Assembly: GCA_014898415.1 (NCBI GenBank)
Contig: RCTD01000012.1
Coordinates: forward strand, 1,364,001-1,428,000
DNA from: Stromatinia cepivora
Taxonomy: Eukaryota; Ascomycota; Leotiomycetes; Helotiales; Sclerotiniaceae
Length of the DNA stretch: 64,000 nt
Direction of reading: 5' to 3'
The position numbers were made by a program, and so were the translations under genes. This document shows positions 45,101-57,056 of this stretch, one piece after another. Within the stretch, counting starts at the first letter, position 1. Each line of letters opens with the position of its first letter. The notes under the pieces were generated by a model. It saw nothing but the letters and a program-made list of their open reading frames with translations, did no database searches and had not been told where the DNA came from.

Positions 45101-46130
45101 ATGTCTTCACGCAGAGCTATTCTCTCACTCTCTGGAGTGAGGGCTGCAATTCCTAAACGCAGCACCTCTATCGTCCCTCGACAAATTCAAAGATACCAAT
45201 CCTCTTCTACTTCAGCTCTAGAATATAAGGCGCTCCACCGTCGCATTTCACCCCTTCCTACATCCGATGCGCCTCCAGCTTGGTCTGCTCAAGCAGCTGT
45301 CTCCAACATCCTCTACGAAACCCCCGCCCCCTCCGTCACCCCCGCAAAACGCCATGTCCTCAACTGTCTCGTACAAAACGAACCTGGTGTGCTCTCTCGT
45401 GTCTCTGGCATTCTCGCAGCTCGTGGCTTCAACATTGATTCCTTGGTCGTTTGCTCTACTGAGGTCGAAGATTTGTCCCGCATGACAATTGTTTTGTCCG
45501 GCCAAGACGGTGTTGTTGAGCAGGCTCGTCGTCAATTGGAAGATTTGGTTCCAGTCTGGGCTGTTCTCGATTATACCACTTCACCCCTCGTACAGAGAGA
45601 ATTACTTCTTGCGAAAATCAATCTTCTCGGTCCAGAATACTTTGAGGAATTATTGGCGCACCACAGAGAAATTACTGCCAGTGACCCTGAAGCTTTGGAA
45701 GGACAGGATGACTGGGCTACAAAGCGATTGGCAGAATTGAAGGAGAGCGATGATTTCCATCCCATCAAATTGGCCCAAAGTCAAGCTTTGAGACATAAGC
45801 ATGAGCATTTGAAGTCAATCACATATTTCACACATCAATTTGGAGGCAAGGTTTTAGATATCAGCACACACAGCTGTATTGTCGAAGTGTAAGTCATTAA
45901 ATTGTTTGTTTTGTCAACAGAAATATACTAATAAACCGGCATATAGCTCAGCCAAACCGACCAGAATCGATTCGTTCATGAAGCTAATTGCTCCATTCGG
46001 AATCCTCGAGTCTGCACGTACAGGTCTTATGGCTCTTCCTCGATCTCCACTATACGGTCCCAACGAACAAGATAACTTGGTGAAGGACGCTGAAGAAATT
46101 GTCGATGCAAGCACTTTACCCCCAGGATAG
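45101..46130 (+). CDS. ilv6: acetolactate synthase regulatory (small) subunit, mitochondrial
   Basis: Exons 45101-45888 and 45947-46130 give 323 residues (intron donor GTAAGT, branch TACTAAT). A mitochondrial presequence is likely (SSRRAILSLSGVRAAIPKR; RQIQRYQSSS). The ACT domain starts RHVLNCLVQNEPGVLSRVSG and includes ILAARGFNIDSLVVCSTEV. The C-terminal half (SLLAKINLLGPEYFEE-like segment, ITYFTHQFGGKVLDISTHSC) follows the fungal Ilv6 pattern. The protein binds Ilv2, makes it sensitive to valine, and acts in isoleucine/valine synthesis. A TGACTC-like word lies about 90 bases upstream, compatible with general amino-acid control, as inference. Confidence 0.95.
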
Positions 46131-46354
46131 ATACGATGATATGTGGTTTAATGGATATGGAGTCGGCGTCACAAATTATCTAAAATAATGGAGGATAAGA
46201 TTTATTTCTGCATGCAATTCTGTGTAACATTTATACATCAATTAAAAAACAATGGTGTTTCCAAACGCCAAACCAAAACCCGCCTAATGGCCGTAGTCGC
46301 TTGTGCCATTCCCAATCTATAAAATAATTCATATAATTTTAAGCATTTCGCTCA

Positions 46355-49229
46355 TCAAAGTCTAACACGGGCACCGATTCCCGAGCCAAGATACCAGATG
46401 GTCTCCGTCCATTGACCAAGCCGGATGCCAATTGTGCCTTTCGCATCTAATTTCAAAGTGCCGCCTAATGCTCTCTCTACTGCATCATATCCTACGGAAT
46501 CAAGGGACCAGTCGACAGGTAATTTAGGCGATTCGCTTGCGCCAGGGGGTACTGCAAAAGGATAGTCATAAACAATCTTTCCAATTGGTTCGGTATGGTT
46601 GTAGATTGCCTGAGCATCGATAGACTCAATATAGATTGTGCTATGTTGTAGAGGTGACAGTAATGTAAACTGTGCTGTGGATGAAAAAAGATGAAAAGTT
46701 GCATCGTCGATGAAATGTGGTTTTCCTTTGGTAGAATCTTTATCCTTTCCTGTTCCAGGCGTCGATAATCGAGGTGTAGGCATTGTAACTGCGAATTTGC
46801 TCAGTGCCTTTCCGAGTCTTGGTTGGTATGGAATAGATCCTTCGTGCGTTTCGAAAGTAAGAGTGGTATTAAAACCGGAGACGTATTGCGAGATTAACTC
46901 CCGACCAATTTTACGTCCGTTTTCACCGCCAAATTTCAAGGGATCCCAGGTAGCTTGGACGTGAACATTCGTATTATTGCCTCGCGAAACATTTATGTCG
47001 CGCACCGTAGCGTCACCAATTATTGAGCCGTTATTTGAAATATGGATGTTGATATAAGGAATACGAGCCGTGTATTCAGTTGGATTAGTGAAATTGACGC
47101 TCACTTGGAGATTGATCGATGTCCGGCCCGTGTTGGTAATTTTTAAATCGCCAACCTTGAGGTTGAGTTTCTGGAAATCATTGCCCGTGGAGATCGCTGC
47201 TATCCCGTCAGCTTCAGTGCTGTCGCGCTGAAATGAATAGGCTCCTAACGTTTCAAAGGAACAACTCCTTCCGCAGGTAAATCTTTAATAACGAAATCAC
47301 CTAGCACAGTAGATATTTCAACTTCAACCAAAGCCTCAATCTTAAGATTGATAGCCTTGCCCCCAAGATAATAATCGGCCACAAGATCGCCGAAAACATC
47401 CTCGTCTGTGATTTCTAATGGTGCATTCTTGATGTGCGATTCGATTTTTAAAGAAGCATCACCTCGATCATTTACTCGTTCCGAGCGAGCATTTTGCCAT
47501 TTTCGTAGATTAAGCACACCCAACTTATCTCCTTTGTAAAACACATCGGCTGTCGCACGCACTTTCGAAACATCAAGGCTAAAATTCATCTCCTTGGGCA
47601 AAGCAGCCAAAACCATTATATCCCCAGATATTCTTGGATTCGACTCGGGTGTTCCAGGCTCCGCGAAGGGTCCAGGTAAGCTGAAATCCGTATTCGTGAG
47701 GGAGAAGTTTTTGATTAGTTGATCAAATGTATGGCCAGGGAAAGGCACTGGTACTGTGACGCTTGATATAATCTGAGTGATCCAATCAGGTGTCTCTAGA
47801 GATGGTGCGTTTGAACCTCGAACAAAAATGGTAGTGTCATTGCCATGGATGTAATCACTGAGAAGCAAATCCAGAGGCGACGAGTGTGAATTGGGGCAAA
47901 TTTCCAAGAGACTTTCGGGCAAACCCCGAACAATACCTGCCACATCAAGTGAAACATCTGAATGTGGTTCGATTATAATATTACCAGTAGTGGCATCGGC
48001 GAGCTGAATATATGGTTCGTCGGCCGCACAATTCGAAACGAGGATATCGAAGCCCAGTGGAGGAATACTTAGCTTTATCGGATAGCTATTTACCAATGAT
48101 AGCGAAACTTCGGCAGCCATTCCACGGCGGCCATCCGTGGAGAGAGGGACTTCCTTGAAGTTGAGACGGGTTATGTTATACTTTGGGATGGCTGGGATAT
48201 CGTTTCCTGTGGGTGGGTTAGCAAGTCATTTCCGAAGTATAAATTTACATTTAGAGGAACTGAAGAAGTAGTGACTGCGCTCGCTGTCAAAATTTTGATA
48301 CACCTATCAAACTATAGATCATGTGTGTATTTTCCCAAACCAGCCGCGGATTTCCTTCAACCAATACTTTTCTCCCCAAAGTACAGCGATGCAAAAGAAC
48401 GATAGAGAGATTGACCTTCAAAAATCATCGACTCAGATATACTCTGAGACCCAAGTGAGAGTAACCCTGATTTCAATGTAACATCAGCCTTGCCCAATAC
48501 CCGCAACTGTCCCAAACGACCTTCTAACCAGTCATTGGCTACTTGTCTCAATCCATCAACACTTCCTGGGGTAAGGTCGGTGAAAAAATCGATGGGTGTG
48601 ACAACACCGTTTCGAATATTGACCACCACCTTGGGTACAACGGCGGTCCCAATGAGAAGATTATCATATTCTGGAAGATAGACCTCGATGTTTGATTCCT
48701 TGCTTTCAACCTCTTTCGCAATCCATGTACCAAATCGTCCAATATTTCGAACAGCATGATTCTTAACCCTTGATGCATCCATCTTGAAGTTCGCTTGTAC
48801 TCGAGCTCTCACTCCATTAGCGGTGAAGCTGTCTATCGATAGATTCGTAGGCTCGATAACAAGTGATTCCTTGGCATATTCTTCGACGATTGCAGGTGCG
48901 AAAAATGCAGATACCAGGATAGCAATACCAGCCAAAAACAATATGGCGATAGCCACAATCGTCGGCCATCGCAATCCTTCGTTGGCGGATTTGCCAGAAT
49001 CTCGGTCATGAATAGAACGCAGAGACTCCGCAGCTGGTGATACGATTCGATCATCCTCATCTTCGGGTTCTTCGCCATCGTATCGAGGAGTATCATCAGA
49101 GTGCGCTAATAAAGGCGATGATTCGTGTGAGTAGCTCGATCTGTGCGAAGCGACTGAAAGTCGAGAATGCTTCGACGATGGTCGTTGCTCTGCACTGGGC
49201 AGGAGTGGAGACCCCGCATCGTCCGACAT
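46355..49229 (-). CDS. Tag1-like vacuolar membrane protein (DUF3712/LEA-2-type repeats)
   Basis: Exons 49229-48416, 48206-47250 and 47196-46355 give 870 residues. Intron 1 is 209 nt (branch CTAAC); intron 2 is 53 nt (GTTAGG donor, branch GCTGAC). The N-terminal 85 residues are Ser/acidic; one transmembrane helix is at about 90-112 (IVAIAILFLAGIAILVSAFF). The rest is outside or luminal and consists of repeated beta-rich LEA-2 like units (VRARVQANFKMDASRV; AAEVSLSLVNSYPIKLSIPP; LQVSVNFTNPTEYTARIPY; PITNVHVQ-type strands). This architecture matches fungal homologues of yeast YLR173W (Tag1, termination of autophagy, at the vacuole). The match is by architecture and remembered motifs only. Confidence 0.75.
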
Positions 49230-50827
49230 GAGGGAGATAAGAGTAATTGATCAAGTTGGTGCCGATATGTATGTATGTATCACTCGACGCAAAGCGCGAG
49301 GATGGTTTGTTGATGTCAAACAAATCAATCCTATGTTTATATTTTGAAATAGTAAAATGAATGTTCGAGGTATCTTAACTGAATGAGTTGGGCGTCGTAA
49401 GTTCTAAGGTTCCTGAAGGGAGTGGTAAGTAAGCAGGTAAGTAAACACAAGCAAACCGCCACCCGGGTAGCGCTAAAACGCCCTGTGATAATTGATTGGG
49501 TCAACGTATTGATTGTATTTATGCATGCATTGTGCTTTGTACCTGAACTTTATGAATTTGGTGCCAACAACCTTGCGAATGTCTCAGAATCTTGTGTATT
49601 CGGAACAACTACACAGAATAACAGCATATCTTCATCCCATGGTTTTTTCTTCGCCGGCGAGCAAGAAAGTGACACGTTCGTGCTACATTGCTTGGATAAA
49701 ATAATGTACTTGATTAAGCATCCAGAATGAAGAGTCTCACCAGCCATCCTTAGGTGGTGGTCTTGTGTGGAAGAATGGAATCCCTGGTGTACTGCATCAA
49801 CAAGTGTGTGATCACTGCAGCATATTTCAGGGCCAATATCAACTCTCATTTTTACCACTGCGAAGATGAAGTACTTAGGTATTTAAACTGTCGGCCAAAT
49901 GTTTAAGCCTACAGTTAGCATTATCGGTGTGCAAGTGCAGATTACATATACTCGATAGTAGACAAGCATGAGGATGTTACTCGTTCTCAATTTACATCAT
50001 AGAGTACTCCATTTGCATATGATGAATTGGTGCAGTTGAAGTGCAACGCAATTACTCATTCTGGCAGTATCTATGAATGATGTTTGGTTTTAGGCTTTTC
50101 TAGAATGTCTGTTTCTTTACCCCGACATGAATCCCCAAATTATGGAGGATATTGGAGGCACCGCGGCGTTGTCATGATAATTTCACAGATTCACTGAAGG
50201 CAGTCATAAAACAGTGTAGCTTTAGTTTTGTTCTCGCCTCTGCCACGATTGTATCATGGATCTCTTTTAAATATAGGGTATTATGACTCCATAAACTCAT
50301 AATATTGCGACTCGGAAGCTTGATATCCTTATTATCCACGACCAGCCCTCTGTTCACATAGACCGAGTTATTCGTGAGTTAGTTCCCACACTAGTCATCG
50401 CCGCAATCGAAAGATTCATTGACTTTCGGTTTTGTGGCTCTCAATAACTCTTCGAAACATACTTGAATTACAAGCTACATAACCCACCTCTTTTTTCTAT
50501 TCAAATTTCCTTTTCTCCATTCTCCTGTAAACCGAAGCACTCCACAAATCCGCAAAATCAACAACGCAAAACAAAACAACATCAACATCAACATAGCATC
50601 AACAAAACCATCAAAGCTCACTTCATCGTGACTGCCAAGTATCATTCGCCATCGCCTTTCTTCTCTCACAGGCACCTATATTCGCCTCATCATCCTCGCG
50701 CCCATACTCGGATCAGGAATCAAGTCGGTCTAAGCCGTTCTCAACATTTCTTGGAATTCGTTTAGTAAGGGCTTCACCCATCCCATAGCTCGTTCTTTGG
50801 ACTGACCAACTATTTAGTAATCGAAAC
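49230..50827. other. intergenic, no gene seen
   Basis: About 1.6 kb. Short overlapping frames on both strands lack coding character. The CAACATCAAC-rich strip at 50560-50620 is in the leader region of the next gene. Confidence 0.5.
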
Positions 50828-51586
50828 ATGGACTATTACTATTCCAAATGCCGCGAAGACCTCATCCGAAAATTCAAAAATGAAATGCGATGTTGGGACA
50901 TATATAATGAACGGGCCCCTAGCCTGACAAATGCACCGAATCCCCTCAAACCACAACTTTGCCATATCAGACGCATTACTCAAACAGGCTTCCTACACCA
51001 AATGATACAGAATTACTTATCAGAGATACGCGACGGCTACAACAATATTGGGGGGAGGCCTCTGCTAGATGTCGAGAACGAGCTGTATGATAACACCAAG
51101 GACTGGGGTAACAAGGGATATCTGTCTGAAGGATATGTCGACTTGGCATCAACCCTCCAACGTGAGGCCCAACCAGTCGGAAGCATAGGTAGTTGCATCT
51201 TCCAGACGGTTGCATTCGTGGTAAAGGCAATGACTGGTGTGACGATTGTTATCACCGATTTTCCACAGAGGGTAGAAGTGAACAATCGGATCAATCGTTT
51301 GATTAACGAATTGTGTGCCGATCTTTCCATATTCATGCCAGTAGAGGGAGAGTATATGGTAAACCACGACCTGTCATGCCCCACGGAAAATCGGTATTTC
51401 ATTGACTTCAAGAACTTCATGAATGAAGACGGTAATCATGTGAAAAGAGAGCTAGATAGAAAGTTCCCGCATGGCCCACCACTATTACTAGATTTCGCAA
51501 CACTCCGGAAAGAAATTGCCCAGCGCCGAAAGCGAGTACAGACTTATCAACGTGAAGATGCAGAGACAGACGCATCACAGAGCTAG
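50828..51586 (+). CDS. orphan 252-aa protein
   Basis: An intronless frame with an ACATGGAC start. It begins MDYYYSKCREDLIRKFKNEM, contains LCHIRRITQTGFLHQMIQNY and a hydrophobic stretch (SIGSCIFQTVAFVVKAMTGV, about 120-139) that could be a membrane segment or a buried helix, and ends in a charged coiled tail (LRKEIAQRRKRVQTYQRE). No family is recognised. Codon usage and length support a real gene; it stands alone beside repeat-poor intergenic DNA. Confidence 0.6.
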   Translation: MDYYYSKCREDLIRKFKNEMRCWDIYNERAPSLTNAPNPLKPQLCHIRRITQTGFLHQMIQNYLSEIRDGYNNIGGRPLLDVENELYDNTKDWGNKGYLSEGYVDLASTLQREAQPVGSIGSCIFQTVAFVVKAMTGVTIVITDFPQRVEVNNRINRLINELCADLSIFMPVEGEYMVNHDLSCPTENRYFIDFKNFMNEDGNHVKRELDRKFPHGPPLLLDFATLRKEIAQRRKRVQTYQREDAETDASQS

Positions 51587-54180
51587 GTATGATCTACGAG
51601 AATCAACACAGAATTGCCGCTAACTACCTAGATAGATAGAGGCGCACGATTGACCAACACCCAACTTCTGATGTCGGACATTAGTGGGAAGGATATGGAT
51701 GGGGGACTAATATGCGTCGAGGTTGATATTTTCTAGATGGAGGATTAGCTAGGATATGATATTTGCGTGACTTTGATAATATTACATAGCTGAATGGAAG
51801 TTTATCCTCAAAGTTTAATGGCGAGATTGTGATTTTTCTTGTTGTTGGTAAATATGCAATGATACTGGATGAGAAATAGGGTTCCTGACTTGAGCCTTGG
51901 TTGATATTCATTATTCAACTCTATCTTAGTATTTGAGCTCTTGTTATCAAGAATAGTTTCGAACATTTGATTATTCATCCTACTTTATTTGTTATCAAAG
52001 ATATTTAGCGAGAAGCAGATACGGAGCAGAGACAGGGTCAAGGTTTGGATGAATTGAGTGGAAATGATCAGGGGTAGTCAGCGGTTAGTGAGTGCACACA
52101 GAAACGAGGGCTAGATAAATGCTACACATGTTTTCTTGAGACAACCCTCATAACACGCATAGATATCACAAAAATGGAAATGCATGAGCTTAGAGCCATA
52201 GTCTCGGCACACAATCAATTTCAAACTATTCCCACAAAACATAGTGTCCAGCACTACTTCTGAGCGCAAACACATCATTTTTTTTGAAACTTAAATCATC
52301 ATACATCAGAACAAACATTCAAATGCCATACTTTTAATCTCCTTTCTCGCACCACTATGATCGTTAAACCATCAAGCCCGACAAACTCTCAGAAAACTAC
52401 CGCGTTTCACTGCCTTCAGGACTGTTATTGCCTACGTCTTTGATACTAAAATAAACGGAGCTTACTCTGTTCACCGCTCCCTGGAAGGGCCGTCTTGGGT
52501 ACTCATTGGCCCACTGGAAAATGAAGTCTGCGAAGTACAGCTCCTGCTTTGTTTATCTCACAGGCCGTGTAATGGGTACGCTGGTCTGTTTCACTGGGGT
52601 GAGAAGTCTCTCTAGAGATTCACTAAGTTAAATTATTGCTAGCTAGGTAGGTAGCGTTTGATAATTCGCAGTCAAGGAAAAATGCCTGATGGAAAGAATG
52701 ATGACATACTGAAGAGCAATCTCTGTCGTTTCAGGGTCGAGACTTTCAAATTTTTGCTCGGCCACTTTTGCAAATTCTGCCTTGATTGCCTCTGAAAGGT
52801 GTGACCTCACCCAAACATCTGTCTTGCTTACATAGCTAATCAGAACTTCCCGGCCAGTCCTGTTGATTGCGCCATAGTTTGTTGTCGAAAGGATTCTAGT
52901 TCAACTCATTTTGATGATATCAGGGTTAAATAAACGAGAAAGAATCGATACAGATTGAATCGAGGGTGTAAACTTGATTTTTGAAGAGATCCAAGAATGT
53001 TTTCAAAGGTAAATGTAATGGCTACCGATAGTATTGCTTTCGAAGACAACAGCTTCATACCATGGTATTCATAGTTTATCATCGGCCCTCTTACCGCTCA
53101 TCTTAAAGAGGGAGGCTTGAGCTTGATTGCTATGGCGTTGGATATTAGCTTTACCCAATTGAAATCCATGCCATGCCCCGTGGCCTAGAATCATATTGTC
53201 GCATATAACTTGTGACAACGCCTGCGTCATATTAGCTACTCTTTGAAGGACTGATTGACTGCAGTCATCCGCGGAACTTTACCAAGTGCGAGATCCCCTA
53301 CAGGAGCAACTTTGTGATAATTAAATGTGAAATATTCCACATTAACTTTTAATATTATAATTGTAAAAGTTTCATATAATAGTCATAATAACCTTATATT
53401 ATAATAATAAACTATGTATTTAAAAAAGAAAAGACTATAAATTTTCAAAGTAATATATTTTGAAAACTTTGATAAAATTACGAAACTTTTGTAATTAATT
53501 ATTCAGTGACTTATATTAATCCTGACAAAAATCAGTTATATTTAACATGATTCTTGCTCCTGTAGAGATGAGATATTAAATCACAAATCATATAGATGTT
53601 ATTCTAGATGTCACACTCGTGCGTACTGCAAGATGCAATTGGAAATATTAGAAACAAGATGAAGCGTCGAGCAAGAGCCTTGTGACTAGCACAGTAGATA
53701 GGGTAGAGGCGCAGTGAAAAGACAAGGAGCTAAGCACATCTCTGTATAACCTCCACTTGAGGGGAAAGATGCAGATCAGAAGAGTTTTCAAGAAGTGAAT
53801 GATCGATGATTGGCTATAGAATGCAGACAATGCGGGGTGAATTCGAAGATAGAGAATCTGAGAGGAGGATATCGATGCCATTCTGTAGTGCCACAGAAGT
53901 AAAGACCCGAGCTGCATCACTCGCCGCCTAATAATGGAATTAGACAAAATGAGATGCAGAGATTCGCACCCATTGGATACGACCAATAGTGGTTGGAAGA
54001 TAGTACTAACGTGGGCGGCTGTACCTAAATTCTGGAATTTCACAATGAGTGGTTGTCGTCAGTGCCCGCTTATTAGACTTAGTGCCTACATTTTCAACCC
54101 CAGCATAATGATGACTAAGGCTAGCTAGCTATCTGACAATGAAATAAGCTATCATGACAATATAACAAGCACCCAACATC
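51587..54180. other. intergenic, with possible coding remnants on the minus strand and an AT-rich strip
   Basis: Mostly without genes. On the minus strand two coding-like pieces are seen at about 52906-52713 and 52570-52460 (separate entry). From about 53320 to 53560 the DNA is AT-rich, and 53600-54180 shows only chance frames. Confidence 0.45.
52460..52906 (-). pseudogene. possible gene remnant or unresolved exons
   Basis: Reading the minus strand from about 52906, an open stretch includes LSTTNYGAINRTGREVLISY and AEFAKVAEQKFESLDPETTE up to a GTATGT donor near 52713; a second stretch at about 52565-52480 reads ELYFADFIFQWANEYPRRPF before a GTAAGC donor. Both have protein-like composition, but no acceptor joins them in frame and no start or end was found. 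They may be exons of a small gene I could not assemble, or a relic. Family not recognised. Confidence 0.3.
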
Positions 54181-55433
54181 ATGTTATCAAGGCTAAAAAA
54201 AACGTCCTTTCTCCAAGGATTCATTTCAGATCTCTCTCCTTTAATTCAAAACAAATACAGAGTTCGTTCTGTCCTTCGGCCCTGTTCTTGCAGAACAATG
54301 TCGTCTCAAGAAATATCCCAGCCGTTTGCGGTTGGTGACGTTCTCCATGGCCATTCAGGGCGGTCATATCAAATAGAAAAAGTTATATCCGAGAGGCTGA
54401 AGCCTATGGCGTGTGTTTATGGAGCAAGGTATATATTACTCAACCTTATCCATCTTAGAGCAGGGCACAAAAGTAACATTCATTATCAAGCGCCGAGGGA
54501 GAGAGTTACATTATCAAAAACAGTCTCAAGGGTGAATTTGAGTATCAACAACAACTTCAAAAACCTTTGATTTCGTGCCTCAATGTACGGTCGATCATAG
54601 ACACCATTCCAGATTTCGAGTTGTTTGTCTATCATTTCCTCAAGGACAACCTTCTTCAATTCTGCCAGAGAGATCTGCCTGTGGATACTAGGAAGGGTAT
54701 TTTGAAAAACGCTCTCTTTGGTTTGGCTAAATTGCATGATAAGCGCATCCTTCATGGAGGTAAGAAGATTTACTATGATGTCTGTCGTGATAAGATATGT
54801 TCTGGCGCAAAGAAAGATCATTAATGCGGCTTGGCAGACATCAAACCAAACAATATCCTACTTGACTATGACATAACAACCGACGGGATTCTTTGCATCA
54901 AGGAGATCCTTATCGCAGACCTGGAACATTCGTTTACTCTCCTTCCCGGTCAAGGCATAATGGGTGGCAAATGTGGAAACCAATTTTGGCGCAGCCCCGA
55001 ATCTTGGGGCAAAGGAAGGCAAGGCATGCTGTCAGATATCTTTTCTATGGGCATAGTTGCCGTCTACATTATGGATAAGCAGATGATATTTTACGACGGT
55101 TTAAAAGATGAAGATTTTGCCGACGGCGAGGCCTGTGACCAAATTTTAAGGAGACATATCTCATATTTCTGGGACGAAAATGACTTTACAGCACTTCTGG
55201 AGTATATTGGGGAGGATAATCCGTTTCATGATCACCTCATCAATATTTTCAACAACACCAAGAATCCGAGGCCGCCTTTCCGAAATTGGATAAAGACGGA
55301 CGCGAAACTCAGAGATTTGGTTGTGAAGATGGCGAGGTTAGATCCAACGAGTAGGATTAGTGCAAGTGAGGCTCTGGAACATCCGTTTTTTCATGGAATT
55401 GGTCGAATAGCTACAAAGCGAGAGTGTCACTAA
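54181..55433 (+). CDS. protein kinase-like protein with divergent DLE motif
   Basis: Exons 54181-54428, 54491-54759 and 54838-55433 give 370 residues. The first intron is 62 nt with branch AGTAAC and acceptor CAAG; using it joins VYGAS to AEGESYIIKN with the beta-3 Lys at 92. The catalytic loop is LHGDIKPNN (Asp173, Lys175, Asn178); the DFG position reads IADLE (Asp200); WRSPESW replaces APE; the C-lobe has SDIFSMGIVAVYIM and a final RLDPTSRISASEALEHPF. Key Lys and both Asp residues are kept, so activity is possible, though the HRD Arg and DFG Phe/Gly are lost. It resembles a group of fungus-specific kinase-like proteins. A later ATG (54298, MSSQEISQ) is an alternative start; the first 39 residues could be a mitochondrial presequence. 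Confidence 0.72.
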
Positions 55434-56042
55434 ATCCTATCATGAGCATCTGGAGGAATACTAATTCAACCTGTCGATCATCACCATTACTCAAATCCGA
55501 TGGCTGTAGACTCCGCAAAATCCGATGATGTTAAGGATTGATATGGAAAGATCAGGAAGCGTATAGCGAGATATCCTGTATTTTACATTCTCCACTTCAC
55601 TACGAATTTATCTCCTTTCCCAGTCGTATGGTATTTCTATTATTGGAGAAACTTCAGTGGAAAAAATTGTGTCAATTCAACAGAATTTCAACAACTAAAA
55701 AATGGCAGGAAGTGCGGTGTCTACTCACACAGAGAAAGTAATGTCCAAATTGATTTCAAACGAAGGTGTTTTGGCTAAAAAGCTCGTATCCATGCAATCG
55801 AAGGAAAAGGACTTTCCATCAACCACACGCCATTCGGCGGTTATTGCAAGAAGTAATATCAATGCCGCAAGTAACGAGATTAATGAGATACACAGTAAGC
55901 TTATTTGGACGCGACTCACATATTCATCTACATTCCACTCGAACTAATCATCATGGAGCGAAGTATCATACATACACCAAGTACTACCTTACCTCCATTC
56001 CGACTTTCCATTTGCAATATATACCGTCCCACGAACCTTTCT
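55434..56042. other. intergenic; a short plus-strand frame unproved
   Basis: An 81-codon plus frame at 55702-55947 starts MAGSAVSTHTEKVMSK and is coding-like up to a possible GTAAGC donor near 55895, but no second exon was found. Otherwise nothing. Confidence 0.35.
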
Positions 56043-57056
56043 TCAAGGATCTCGCTTCATTATAATTCTTAACTCCCGTGTAAAACTTACTAAAATATAA
56101 ACACATTCATATTCATTGAGCACCATTTTCTGTGCGTGACAAACTCGATTTCTTGAAGGAAATGGAATGTACGCCCGGAGTTGCTTGGTTTCCAGCTTTT
56201 TGCATCCGCGCTGTTTGGATTTCATTAGCGTCGGGTCCTCATACATTTTTATCTAAATGCAAGATCTAAATATGTAGTTAACTTCTGTCCCGCGTACAAT
56301 CGGTATTAGATCTTTTCCGTCTGGCTCTCCTCCAGTTGGTAAGATATCTGCAATACTCGCCAACATGATCGTATACCTCATTGTGAAACCGACTCCACAC
56401 TTCAGAATATCTGGTTGAGTGGAAGAAAATATTGCCAATAGTAATGGCAGTTTGATCTCGTGCGGGAAGAAAGATATTCCATAATTCAAGCTTAGATATA
56501 CGACGTCTCATGTCACCTTCAATAGCTCATCAAAGAGAACAAGTCATTTATGAGCTTGTAGGACTGGTAAAACTGTAAGTTTCTTTGGCCTCTTCTACCG
56601 CTCTTTCGATTTTCTGGTCAATAAAGGTGTAAACCTCATTACAAGTCTTCCTCTAAGACCGATCTAGACTCTGCAGGAATGCGAGGCTACCTACTGCCAC
56701 CGGAAAACCTACACCCTTCAAGGCTACATCGAAATCTGCGAGGACTTCCGGCATCAAATTTGCTGTTTGCTTGTTCTAACGTGTTGTTGGCTGAATTACC
56801 GAAGATAAACGCCGTTGAGGTATCGAGAGACCATCTCAATTAGATTAACCGGATTTTCATTTTCAGGGTACCATACAAGCCGTTTCAAAAAGGGTAGTAA
56901 ATCCACAGTGCTACCATCATGAGTTATCATATCAAGCAAGATATCCATATAAGCTTCGAGGAATTCTAGGTTTGAAATTTCTGCCCTTGCAAAGATTAGT
57001 TTTTTGTGATAGAACGTGTTTGTACCCAAGATGATCCATCCCGAAAGGTATTGCAT
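56043..57056 (-). pseudogene. decayed cytochrome P450 (CYP52-like pattern)
   Basis: On the minus strand P450 landmarks appear in order over several frames: ARAEISNLEFLEAYMD and DGSTVDLLPFLKRL (57000-56880), EVYTFIDQKIERAVEEAKET (about 56640-56580), I-helix-like LWNIFLPARDQTAITIG (about 56490-56440), RYSEVWSRFHNEVYDHVGE, LPTGGEPDGK...GTEVNY (about 56345-56280) and the heme region YIPFPSRNRVCHAQKMVL (about 56170-56110). The DGSTVDL and LPTGGxPDGK phrases are typical of fungal CYP52-type fatty-acid/alkane hydroxylases. The ExxR helix between the I-helix part and LPTGG is missing, the heme loop glycines are lost although the Cys remains, and stops and frameshifts separate the pieces. The N-terminal third is absent. 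A non-functional relic. Confidence 0.8.

Noticed and set aside
47197..47249. A stop and frame change in the Tag1-like gene after VVPLK
   Set aside because: A 53-nt intron with GTTAGG donor and GCTGAC branch restores the frame exactly.
49422..49858. Overlapping frames of about 100 codons on both strands
   Set aside because: Neither has a family feature or acceptable splice neighbours; open length is within chance for this region.
53648..54043. A 131-codon minus-strand frame
   Set aside because: Composition is Leu/Ser/Arg-rich without any motif, no splice extension, and it lies in decayed intergenic DNA; most likely chance.
54429..54510. An apparent frameshift in the kinase-like gene after VYGAR
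   Set aside because: A 62-nt intron (54429-54490) with an AGTAAC branch joins the frames and yields the family-like GAS-AEGESYIIKN, so no damage is needed.
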